Assembly (NCBI RefSeq): GCF_000372825.1
Contig: NZ_KB910516.1
Location: forward strand, 1,520,011-1,584,010
Length of the DNA: 64,000 nucleotides
Direction of reading: 5' to 3'
Origin: Methylobacterium sp. 77
Lineage (GTDB): Bacteria; Pseudomonadota; Alphaproteobacteria; Rhizobiales; Beijerinckiaceae
This document shows, one piece after another, positions 52,142 to 59,617 of this stretch (within the stretch, counting starts at the first letter, position 1; every line of letters starts with the position of its first letter). The notes beneath the pieces were generated by a model that did not search any database, was not told the origin of the DNA, and saw nothing but the letters and a program-made list of their open reading frames with translations. Made by a program: the position numbers and the translations under genes.

Positions 52142-53251
52142 TCAGCGCGTGGCGAGGCCGGCGATCAGCTTGTGCGTCACGCCGGTCAAGGTGGCGAACA
52201 TCGCGAAATCGATGCGGTTCACCACGACGAACACGCCGACGTCGCGGCCGGGCGCGAAGGCCACGTAGCTCATGAAACCGGCGCCTCCCCCGCTCTTCAC
52301 CAGGAGCGCCGGTTCGCTGTCCTTGGCCGCCACGGACACCCAGCCGAGCGCGAGGCCCGCCATCGGCGAGGCTTCATCGAAGCCGATCGCCGCTGGCATC
52401 GATTGGCGCTGGCGATAGACCGCGTGGCTCAGGGCGAGCACGCCGCTCGCGGCGGACAGGTTGTGGCGCAGCCAGCGCGCCATGTCGTTGCCCGTGCTGT
52501 AGAGGCCGCCGCTTCCACCGGTCGCCTGGGTGTCGACGCAGGTCGCGGGGCCGCCGAGGCCGGAGCCGATCATCAATCGCGCGCATTGGTCCGGCGTCGG
52601 CGAGAGACCCGTATCGGTCATGCCGAGCGGCATCGTGACGTGGCTGTTCAGCAAATGGGCGTAGGGCGCGCCACCCGCCGTCCCGACCGCATCGGCCAGA
52701 AGGTCGAACCCGACATTGGAATAGGAGGTGACGGTGCCGGGGGCCCAAGGCAGCGTGTATCCGCGCAGCCACGCCCAGCGGTCGTCATGGGTCGGCCATG
52801 CACGGGGATTCGCGCCCTCCGGCGCCTGTCCGATCTCGCGCGGAAGCGCGCCCGAATAGGTCGCGAGATCGAGGAGCGTGATCGGCCGCTGCGCGAAGGC
52901 CGGGACCTGCATCCCGGGGGCGAACCGCTGCAGCGAATCGGTGAGGGCGAGCTTTCGCTCCGCGACGAGGGAGGCCAGGACTTCCGTGGTGAAGACCTTC
53001 GTGATGGAATTGAGCCGCACCAGGCTCGCTCCGTCCGGCCTGATCCCATTGCCCTTCTCGGTTTCGCCGTAGCCGCGAATGAAGGTGCCGTCGCCACGGA
53101 CGACCACCAGCACCATGCCGGGCGCGCCGGATTCGAGGAACATGACCTCTCCGGTCAGGTCCGTCGCCGCCGCGATCACCGGATCGTCGGCGCTCCATGC
53201 CGCTGTCGCGGTCGCGAGTGACAGGACGAGTGCGAGGACGACGAATCGCAT
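52142..53251 (-). CDS. Beta-lactamase family serine hydrolase (class C/AmpH-like)
   Basis: A 369-residue exported protein of the penicillin-binding/class C beta-lactamase fold. Signal peptide: MRFVVLALVLSLATATAAWS. Active-site motifs: SITK (Ser-x-x-Lys, about residue 82), YSN at about 178, and a KSGGGAGF stretch in the KTG position (KSG). Its size and motifs fit D-alanyl-D-alanine carboxypeptidase/endopeptidase or esterase relatives (AmpH-like) as much as a true beta-lactamase. The ATG at 53251 is used; a TTG at 53275 would reach into the tandem repeats upstream. Confidence 0.85.
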   Translation of the reverse strand: MRFVVLALVLSLATATAAWSADDPVIAAATDLTGEVMFLESGAPGMVLVVVRGDGTFIRGYGETEKGNGIRPDGASLVRLNSITKVFTTEVLASLVAERKLALTDSLQRFAPGMQVPAFAQRPITLLDLATYSGALPREIGQAPEGANPRAWPTHDDRWAWLRGYTLPWAPGTVTSYSNVGFDLLADAVGTAGGAPYAHLLNSHVTMPLGMTDTGLSPTPDQCARLMIGSGLGGPATCVDTQATGGSGGLYSTGNDMARWLRHNLSAASGVLALSHAVYRQRQSMPAAIGFDEASPMAGLALGWVSVAAKDSEPALLVKSGGGAGFMSYVAFAPGRDVGVFVVVNRIDFAMFATLTGVTHKLIAGLATR

Positions 53252-53270
53252 GATGGCGGCACGGCTCCGA

Positions 53271-53377
53271 TCCAAGCCGGAAGTCTACACGCCAAGCTGG
53301 AAGTCCACACGCCAAGTCGCAAGTCTAAACGCCAAGCCGGAGGTCTAAACGCCAAGTCGAACGTCTAAACGCCTTGG
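53271..53377. repeat. Array of five 20-bp tandem repeats
   Basis: Five consecutive units of exactly 20 bp, consensus GCCAAGyCGgAaGTCTAaAC, at 53271, 53291, 53311, 53331 and 53351, with a partial sixth start (GCCTTGG). Units differ at one to five positions. The period equals about two helical turns, and 20 is not a multiple of three, so the array is not protein-coding. It begins 20 bp before the beta-lactamase-family start codon and looks like an operator array or a slippage-made spacer. Confidence 0.85.
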
Positions 53378-53442
53378 ATGGCGGGCGAGCCCGTCGGTTC
53401 CGCAGGCGCGGGTCTGGAATTCACCGGCGAATGCTCGTCGCG

Positions 53443-53461
53443 CCGGGACGCGTCGTCCCGG
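53443..53461 (-). terminator. Stem-loop after the ArsR gene
   Basis: CCGGGACG-CGT-CGTCCCGG is a perfect 8-bp stem with a three-base loop, about 20 bp after the leftward arsR stop. No T-run follows, so it may be a Rho-assisted or transcript-stabilising hairpin. Confidence 0.45.
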
Positions 53462-53481
53462 GAGACGGCTGCCGGATCGGG

Positions 53482-53805
53482 CTAGCCGTCCTTGCCCGCC
53501 TTGCGGTCGGCAGCCAGGGAAGCGCTCTCGTGCCTGAGGGGACGGCCCACCGGACAGACCTCCTGCACGAAGCCGGCGAGGGTGTTGGCGAGGTTACCCT
53601 CGACCTGCCGGTAGAACACGAACTGGCCCCGCTTCTCGCTCGCAACCAGACCGGCATTTTCCAGAACCGAGAGATGCTGTGAAATCGAGGGCTTCGACAT
53701 GTCGAAGCGTGAGGCGATCTCGCCCGCGCTCAATTCCGTATGCGCGAGATAGGCGAGGATCTTCCGGCGAACGGGGGACGTCAGGGCCTCGAAGACGCGC
53801 TGCAT
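53482..53805 (-). CDS. ArsR family transcriptional repressor
   Basis: A 107-residue winged-HTH repressor. The HTH reads TELSAGEIASRFDMSKPSISQHLSVLENAGLV and the wing GQFVFYRQ. It has one Cys (Cys84 in EVCPVGRPL) and lacks the ELCVCDL metal motif of SmtB/ArsR metal sensors, so a metal effector is unlikely; it is nearer to the SdpR/PadR-like organic-signal or fatty-acid branch. It is divergent from the desaturase operon, with two matching palindromes in the shared region. The ATG at 53805 follows GAGG. Confidence 0.88.
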   Translation of the reverse strand: MQRVFEALTSPVRRKILAYLAHTELSAGEIASRFDMSKPSISQHLSVLENAGLVASEKRGQFVFYRQVEGNLANTLAGFVQEVCPVGRPLRHESASLAADRKAGKDG

Positions 53806-53833
53806 GGGGTCGGACCTCGATGTGTCCCGGTAT

Positions 53834-53849
53834 TTAGGTGATGAGCTAA
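53834..53849. promoter_or_regulatory. ArsR operator candidate 1
   Basis: TTAGG-TGATGA-GCTAA is a near-palindrome sharing its arms with site 2 at 53877. It lies 29 bp before the arsR start codon, well placed for autorepression. Confidence 0.55.
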
Positions 53850-53852
53850 CGA

Positions 53853-53879
53853 TTGACAAATCGCATGCTGGCGTAATTA
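53853..53879 (+). promoter_or_regulatory. Desaturase promoter candidate
   Basis: TTGACA (53853-53858) is a perfect -35 box; TAATTA (53874-53879) follows after 15 bp and overlaps operator site 2. The spacing is shorter than the ideal 17 bp, so the exact -10 is uncertain. Confidence 0.45.
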
Positions 53880-53892
53880 GGTAATTGCCTAA
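53877..53892. promoter_or_regulatory. ArsR operator candidate 2
   Basis: TTAGG-TAATTG-CCTAA is a perfect 5-bp inverted repeat, extended to 6 bp by flanking A and T. Its centre is 43 bp from that of site 1, about four helical turns. It overlaps the likely -10 region of the desaturase promoter. Confidence 0.6.
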
Positions 53893-53908
53893 TCAACAGG
53901 AGGACGAC

Positions 53909-54826
53909 ATGGCGCTTCTCTCCACGCCCCGCATCATCGCAGGGCCGGATACATCCGCGACGGAGGGGCGGGTGCGCTGGGCGCCCGCCCGATCGCTCTG
54001 GGCCGGAGGCATGACCCTCGCCGCCATCGGTCTGGCCCCGGCCTACGTTACGCCGGGGGCCGTGATGCTCTTCCTCGTGACGAGCGCGGTCACGCTCTGT
54101 CTCGGCCATTCCATCGGCTTGCACCGCCTTCTCATTCACCGCAGCCTGTCCGCACCGCTCTGGGTGGAGCATGGGCTGATCTATCTCGGCACGCTGGTGG
54201 GCATGGCCGGGCCAATGGGCATGGTCCGGCTTCACGACACCCGCGATCGGGCACAGCGACAGGCCGTGTGCCACGACCTCCACGCGCACCGCGCGCCCTT
54301 CATGGTCGACGCATGGTGGCAGATGCATTGCCGTCTCGACCTCGCGCACCCTCCTCGCTTCGTGCCGGAAGAGCGGCTCGTCCGGGACGGATTCCTGCGC
54401 TGGGTCGAGGCGACATGGATGGCGCAGCAGATCCCGTGGGCGATCCTGTTCTATGCCCTCGGCGGAATGCCGTGGCTGGTCTGGGGCATTCCCGTCCGTA
54501 TCGCCGTGAGCCTCACCGGGCACTGGCTCGTCGGGCACCTGACCCATCGACGCGGCCCGCAGGGCTGGGCGGTGGACGGGGTCGCGGTGCAGGGACACGA
54601 TCTTCCCGCCGCGTCGCTCATCACCTTCGGCGAGGCCTGGCACGGTAACCACCATGCCTGGCCGGAATCCGCCCGGCTCGGGATCGAGCCGGGCCAGCAC
54701 GATCCGGGCTGGTGGGCGTTGCTGGCGATGCGACGCCTCGGGCTGGTCTCGGAGTTGAAGCAGCCGGGCGATCTGATGCCGCGCCTGGGCCTTCGCCGGA
54801 TCACGCCAGCGGAGGGTCGGCCATGA
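53909..54826 (+). CDS. Fatty-acid (acyl-CoA/acyl-lipid) desaturase
   Basis: A membrane di-iron desaturase of 305 residues. Three His boxes are visible: HSIGLHRLLIHR (HxxxxHRxxxHR-like), HDTRDRAQRQAVCHDLHAHR in the middle, and WHGNHHAWP (HxxHH). It resembles the Delta-9 acyl-CoA desaturase group. GGAGG is optimally placed before the ATG at 53909. It starts an operon with the small membrane protein that overlaps its stop, and is controlled presumably by the divergent ArsR repressor. It probably adjusts membrane fluidity. Confidence 0.9.
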   Translation: MALLSTPRIIAGPDTSATEGRVRWAPARSLWAGGMTLAAIGLAPAYVTPGAVMLFLVTSAVTLCLGHSIGLHRLLIHRSLSAPLWVEHGLIYLGTLVGMAGPMGMVRLHDTRDRAQRQAVCHDLHAHRAPFMVDAWWQMHCRLDLAHPPRFVPEERLVRDGFLRWVEATWMAQQIPWAILFYALGGMPWLVWGIPVRIAVSLTGHWLVGHLTHRRGPQGWAVDGVAVQGHDLPAASLITFGEAWHGNHHAWPESARLGIEPGQHDPGWWALLAMRRLGLVSELKQPGDLMPRLGLRRITPAEGRP

Positions 54827-55323
54827 TCGGCAACTCCGCGTCCTGGCCCATTTCCGCGCGCATCTTCGTCTGCGGGTTCATCGGCGTGGTCGCTGCGGTG
54901 TTCCTCGTCCTCGGCCACTGGGTCGTTGCCGGTCGCGCAAAGTCGACCGGATCGCTGGCGCTCGACGCGCTGCAGGTTTTCGCCGCGACGGTCATTTTCG
55001 TTCCGCTCGGCTTCCTCGTCGCCGGCCCGTTCATCCTCATCGCGATCGGCTGCGGCGTGGTGTGCAAGCGCTCGATCGAACGACACCTCATGCCATGGAG
55101 CCTCGCGGCGCCCGTCATCGTCGGTTCGTTGGTCTGCGTGATGAAGCTCGGGACGTGGTGGAGGGATGACTTCGCCCTCCATCATCTCCTCGCCCTCTTA
55201 GCGGCGGCGATGCGGGCATCCGACACCCTGCTCATGGTCTTCGGAGCATCCGTGGCGAGCGTCGCCTTCTACGTGCTGTCGGTGAAGCGGAGGGAGCGAC
55301 CAGGGATCGGCACGCCGGCGTGA
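54823..55323 (+). CDS. Membrane protein in the desaturase operon, unknown
   Basis: A 166-residue protein with four hydrophobic segments (IFVCGFIGVVAAVFLVLGHWV, VFAATVIFVPLGFLVAGPFILIAIG, WSLAAPVIVGSLVCVM, LLMVFGASVASVAFYVL). The ATG overlaps the desaturase stop (ATGA), so translation is coupled. A HHLLAL stretch and several charged loops are seen, but no family is recognised. A role with the desaturase is suggested by position only. Confidence 0.7.
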   Translation: MIGNSASWPISARIFVCGFIGVVAAVFLVLGHWVVAGRAKSTGSLALDALQVFAATVIFVPLGFLVAGPFILIAIGCGVVCKRSIERHLMPWSLAAPVIVGSLVCVMKLGTWWRDDFALHHLLALLAAAMRASDTLLMVFGASVASVAFYVLSVKRRERPGIGTPA

Positions 55324-55347
55324 TCCTTTCGAGCGGCCCCCACGGCT

Positions 55348-56841
55348 TCAGATCGCCAGCTTGTCGGGCTCCCGCGCCGCGACAGCCGCTTCGGCGCCCA
55401 CGCGCTGCAAAGCCTCGCCGACCATCAACAATGCCGGCCCCTCATGGCCCGAGGCCTCGACCCGGTCGGCGAGATCGGCGGCAGTGCCCGCAACCACCGC
55501 CTGGTTGCGGCGGGTGGCGTTGAAGACGAGGAGCGCGGTGGTGGCGGGTGCCAGACCTTCGGCGATGGCGCGCTCCAACAGCACCCGAAGCGTCTTCTTC
55601 GGCATGTAGACCACGGTGGTGACGCTGGGATCGGCGAGCGCGCCCCAGTTCAGATCCTCCGGCAGGGAGCCGCGGCGGTCGTGGCCGGTGACGAATTGCA
55701 GGCGCCGCGCCGCATCGCGATTGGTCAGCGAGACGCAGAGCGAGGCGGCCGCCCCCTGTGCCGCCGAGATGCCGGGAACGACGCTAACCGGCACGCCGGC
55801 CTGAGTGCAGGCGTCGATCTCCTCGCCGGCCCGGCCGAAGACGAGCGGGTCGCCGGATTTCAGCCGCACCACCTGCTTGCCGGATTTGGCGAGCTGGACC
55901 ATCAGCGCGTTGATGTCGTCCTGGCGGCAGGACGGGCCGTGCCCGGTCTTGCCCACCAGCATGGTGCGCGCCTCGCGGCGGGCATAGTCCAGGATCTCCG
56001 GCGCCACGAGATCGTCGTAGAGGATCACGTCTGCGTTGCGCAGCGCCCGCAGAGCCTTGAGGGTGAGGAGTTCGGCATCGCCCGGCCCGGCGCCGACCAG
56101 CGTGACGGCTCCGCCCTTCGGCGCGCCTTCGGTATGATCGAGAAGCTCGGCGAGATCCGTCTCGGTCGGTGCCCTATCGGGCTCGGCGAAGGCGCGGTCC
56201 GTGAAGCGCTCCCAGAAGGCGCGGCGGTCGGAGAAGGCATGGAAGCGGGAGGTGACCTCCTCGCGCCAGTCGCGGGCGGCGCCGATCCAGGCCTTGAACC
56301 CGCGCGGCAGCATGCCCTCGATCCGGGCGCGCACGGTCTGGCCGAAGACCGGGGCGGCGCCCTCCGTCGAGATGCCCACCACCATGGGCGAGCGGTTGAC
56401 GATGGCGCCGAACTTGACGTCGCAGAGATGCGGCCTGTCGACCGCGTTGACGATGGCGCCGGTCGCCCGCGCCGCCGCGACGAAGGCGATGCAATCGGCC
56501 TCGTCCTCCATGGCGCCGATGCAGAAGGCCGAGCCCTGAAGGTCGGAGGGCTGCCACTGGCGTTCGTGCAGGGTGACGCTGCCGGCGACGATCTCGCCCG
56601 GCACCGCGCGCAATTCGTCGCTGGGCTCGGGGGCGTAGACGTCGACATCGGCCCCGGCGGCGGCGAGCAGCTTCACCTTCCAGGGCGCACCGCCATTGGA
56701 GCCGGCCAGCACCGCGCGCTTGCCCTGAAGCGGAACGAAGACCGGCAGGACCGCCAAAGGCTCGAGGCCGGCATGTCCGGCGCCCTCACGGGCGGCGATT
56801 CCGGCGGGCCGGGTTTCCCGGGGTTGGCGGGGCGTACTCAT
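55348..56841 (-). CDS. cysG: Siroheme synthase (uroporphyrinogen III methyltransferase/precorrin-2 dehydrogenase/ferrochelatase)
   Basis: A 497-residue trifunctional enzyme that makes siroheme from uroporphyrinogen III. The N-terminal half is the dehydrogenase/ferrochelatase part (VFVPLQGKRAVLAGSNGGAPWKVKLLAAAGADV, then NAVDRPHLCDVKFGAIVNRSPMVVGISTEG). The C-terminal half from about residue 243 is the methyltransferase (VTLVGAGPGDAELLTLKALRAL, VRLKSGDPLVFGRAGEE). It is the last gene of the nitrate cluster, 15 bp after nasA, and supplies the cofactor for NirA. Confidence 0.94.
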   Translation of the reverse strand: MSTPRQPRETRPAGIAAREGAGHAGLEPLAVLPVFVPLQGKRAVLAGSNGGAPWKVKLLAAAGADVDVYAPEPSDELRAVPGEIVAGSVTLHERQWQPSDLQGSAFCIGAMEDEADCIAFVAAARATGAIVNAVDRPHLCDVKFGAIVNRSPMVVGISTEGAAPVFGQTVRARIEGMLPRGFKAWIGAARDWREEVTSRFHAFSDRRAFWERFTDRAFAEPDRAPTETDLAELLDHTEGAPKGGAVTLVGAGPGDAELLTLKALRALRNADVILYDDLVAPEILDYARREARTMLVGKTGHGPSCRQDDINALMVQLAKSGKQVVRLKSGDPLVFGRAGEEIDACTQAGVPVSVVPGISAAQGAAASLCVSLTNRDAARRLQFVTGHDRRGSLPEDLNWGALADPSVTTVVYMPKKTLRVLLERAIAEGLAPATTALLVFNATRRNQAVVAGTAADLADRVEASGHEGPALLMVGEALQRVGAEAAVAAREPDKLAI

Positions 56842-56856
56842 GGCGTGAAAATGATC

Positions 56857-59538
56857 TTATGCGGCGTCGCGCGCAAGCGCCTGGGGCAGCAGCTTGCGGA
56901 TCTCAGGGATGCACGAGCCGCAATTCGTCCCGGCCTTGCAGGCGGCACCCACCGCCTCGACGCTGTGGGCACCGGCGGCGATGGTGGCGGTGATGATGTC
57001 GAGACCGACGCCGTGGCAGGCGCAGACCGTCGGCCCGGCGGACGCCGTCTCGGCCCGGCCGGAGAGCAGGGCGCGCCGTGCCGCGGGCTCCAGCTCGGGC
57101 GCGGCGAAATACGCCTTCTCGGTCTCCCAGCCCGGCTTCGCATCGCCGGGGGCGAGCGCCAGGCAGGCGACGAGGCGGCCCCCGTCATAGGCGGCGAAGC
57201 GGTAGCGGCCACGGGCGTGGTCGGCATAGTCGGCGATCTCGAGGCCCTGGAACATCCCGCGCAGCATCAGCGCGACCTCGCGCGAGCTTTCCTGCGTGGC
57301 GAAGTGCAGGCCGGAGCCGCCCTGGATCGTGGCGCGCGCCCACCACCAGCCGGCGGGGAGCGATCTCTGGTCGCGGGTGAGGAGGAAGCCGCGGCTGCGA
57401 TAGGCCGCCGGCGCGATGGCGGCGGGCGTCGCTTTCAGCTCGGGCTGGCCGGAGACCGGGTCGGGAATGCCGCGCGGAAGGGCGCCGACCCGGCCCGCCG
57501 AGGCCGTGGCCGCGCTCCAGTGGAAGGCGGCGAAGAGGTCGCCGCGGCGCATCCCCTCCCCCACCATCACCTCCAGCACCGCCGCGCCGTGGGCGGTGGA
57601 GACCGTGGCGAGACCGCCATGGACCACCCCCATCGCCGCCGCGTCGTCGGGGTGGATCTCGACGAAGGGCACGTCGCGATGGGCGGACAGGCGCTGGCTC
57701 TTTCCGGTGCGCGTCATCGTATGCCAGTGGTCGCGCACCCGGCCGGTATTGAGCACGAAGGGGAAGCCCTCGCTCACCGGCTGCGCCAGGGCGGGGGGCT
57801 GCACCGCAACGAAGCGGGCGCGCTTGTCGAAGGTGAAGAACTGCCCGTCGGCGAACAGCCGCTGCCTGCCCTCCTTGGCTCCGCGCTTCGTCAGCGGCCA
57901 TTGCAGCGGCCTGGCGTCGGCATAGGCGGCATCCGAGATGTCGCTCACGGCGCCGATGTCGAAATCGCGGGTGCCGTTATTCTCGAAGGCCGAGAGCGCG
58001 GCATGCTCGCGGAAGATCGCGGCGGCGTTCGGATATGCGAAGGCGTCGCCATGGCCGAGGCGCTTGGCGACGTCGCTGACGATCGCCCAGTCGGCCCGCG
58101 CCTCGCCGGGCGGTTTCAGGAAGCGGCGCTGGCGCGAGATGCGCCGCTCGGAATTGGTGACGGTGCCGTCCTTCTCGCCCCAGGCCTGGGCCGGCAGCAG
58201 AACGGTCCTCCGGCCGGTGGCGCGGGCCGTGTCGCTGTCGGCCACCGACTCGGAGACGACGTAGAGGTCGAGCCCCTTGATCGCCTCGCGGATCGCATCG
58301 GCGCGGGGCATCGACACGACGGGATTGGTGCCCATCACCCAGAGGGCCTTGATCTTGCCGCGCTCCACCGCCTCGAACAGGGCGACGGCCTTCATGCCCT
58401 CGCCGGTGATGATGCGCGGCGCGCTCCAGAAGCGGCGGACCTTGTCCACCTCCTCGGGCGCGAAATGCATGTGGGCGGCGAGCATGTTGGCCAGGCCCCC
58501 GACCTCGCGGCCGCCCATGGCGTTGGGCTGGCCGGTGAGGGAGAACGGCCCCGCGCCGGGCTGGCCGATACGGCCGGTGGCGAGGTGGCAATTGATGATC
58601 GCATTGCCCTTGTCGGTGCCCTGAGCCGATTGGTTGACGCCCTGCGAGAAGGCGGTGACCACGCGCTTGGTGCGGGTGAACAGGGCGAAGAACTGCCCGA
58701 CCTCCGCCTCCGAGAGACCGGTCGCGACGGCCGTCGCGGCGATGTCGGGGGCGATCGAGCGGGCGCGCTCCAGGGCACCGTCGAAGCCGGTCGTGTGGTC
58801 GAGGACGAAGCGGTAATCGAGGGCGCCCGCGCTCGCCAGATGCACGAGCAGGCCGGAGAACAGGGCGGTGTCGGTGCCCGGCTTCAGCCCGAGGAAGAGG
58901 TCGGCCTCCTCCCCCGTCTGGGTCTTGCGCGGATCGATCACCACCAGTTTGGTGCCGCGCTTGGCGCGGGCATCGACCATGCGGCGGAACAGGATCGGGT
59001 GGCACCAGGCGGTGTTCGAGCCCACCAGCACGATCAGGTCGGCCTCGTCGAGATCCTCGTAGCAGCCCGGCACCGTGTCGGAGCCGAAGGCGCGGCGGTG
59101 TGCCGCCACCGCGCTCGACATGCACAGGCGCGAGTTGGTGTCCACGTGCGGCGTGCCGAGGAACCCCTTCGCGAGCTTGTTGGCGACGTAGTAATCCTCG
59201 GTGAGGAGCTGCCCCGACAGATAGAATGCGATCGCATCCGGGCCATGCTGCTCGGCGACCTTGCGCAGGCCGCCGGCCACCGTGCCGAGGGCCGATTCCC
59301 AGCTCGCCCGCACGCCGTCGACGGAGGGGTGCAGCAGGCGGTTGTCGAGGGACAGGGTCTCGCCGAGCGCCGAACCCTTCGAGCACAGGCGGCCGAAATT
59401 GGCCGGATGCGCGCTATCGCCGGCAATGCCTGCCCCACCCGCCCCATCGGGGGTCGCGATCACGCCGCAACCGACGCCGCAATAGGGGCAGGTGGTCTTC
59501 ACCGCATGCGGGGCGGCGTCGGACACGTGCACGTTCAT
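56857..59538 (-). CDS. nasA: Assimilatory nitrate reductase catalytic subunit
   Basis: Reduces nitrate to nitrite with a molybdopterin guanine dinucleotide cofactor. The 893 residues begin with an [4Fe-4S] motif (Cys17, Cys20, Cys24, Cys52), then the molybdopterin oxidoreductase body (FLGTPHVDTNSRLCMSSAVAAH, MGTNPVVSMP, FVLNTGRVRDHWHTMTRTGKS). The C-terminus adds a BFD-like [2Fe-2S] domain (VCACHGVGLDIITATIAAG ... CKAGTNCGSCIPEIRKLL), the extension seen in NasA of NADH-dependent systems. No signal peptide is present, so it is cytoplasmic. It is cotranscribed with nirA and cysG. Confidence 0.95.
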   Translation of the reverse strand: MNVHVSDAAPHAVKTTCPYCGVGCGVIATPDGAGGAGIAGDSAHPANFGRLCSKGSALGETLSLDNRLLHPSVDGVRASWESALGTVAGGLRKVAEQHGPDAIAFYLSGQLLTEDYYVANKLAKGFLGTPHVDTNSRLCMSSAVAAHRRAFGSDTVPGCYEDLDEADLIVLVGSNTAWCHPILFRRMVDARAKRGTKLVVIDPRKTQTGEEADLFLGLKPGTDTALFSGLLVHLASAGALDYRFVLDHTTGFDGALERARSIAPDIAATAVATGLSEAEVGQFFALFTRTKRVVTAFSQGVNQSAQGTDKGNAIINCHLATGRIGQPGAGPFSLTGQPNAMGGREVGGLANMLAAHMHFAPEEVDKVRRFWSAPRIITGEGMKAVALFEAVERGKIKALWVMGTNPVVSMPRADAIREAIKGLDLYVVSESVADSDTARATGRRTVLLPAQAWGEKDGTVTNSERRISRQRRFLKPPGEARADWAIVSDVAKRLGHGDAFAYPNAAAIFREHAALSAFENNGTRDFDIGAVSDISDAAYADARPLQWPLTKRGAKEGRQRLFADGQFFTFDKRARFVAVQPPALAQPVSEGFPFVLNTGRVRDHWHTMTRTGKSQRLSAHRDVPFVEIHPDDAAAMGVVHGGLATVSTAHGAAVLEVMVGEGMRRGDLFAAFHWSAATASAGRVGALPRGIPDPVSGQPELKATPAAIAPAAYRSRGFLLTRDQRSLPAGWWWARATIQGGSGLHFATQESSREVALMLRGMFQGLEIADYADHARGRYRFAAYDGGRLVACLALAPGDAKPGWETEKAYFAAPELEPAARRALLSGRAETASAGPTVCACHGVGLDIITATIAAGAHSVEAVGAACKAGTNCGSCIPEIRKLLPQALARDAA

Positions 59539-59617
59539 GGCGTGATCCTCAGCGGATGTCGTCTCATCGGGGCTTGCTGCGAAAGGGCTTGCAGCAAAAG
59601 TCGGGCCTGAGCGCGCC

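Noticed and set aside
53271..53377. Regular repeats considered as a CRISPR array
   Set aside because: The units are contiguous with no unique spacers, and no cas genes are present.
55444..59610. Rightward open frame of 1388 codons opposite cysG and nasA
   Set aside because: Composition is that of an antisense shadow (repeated GAGRG/HQDG-like strings). The leftward genes have full family motifs.
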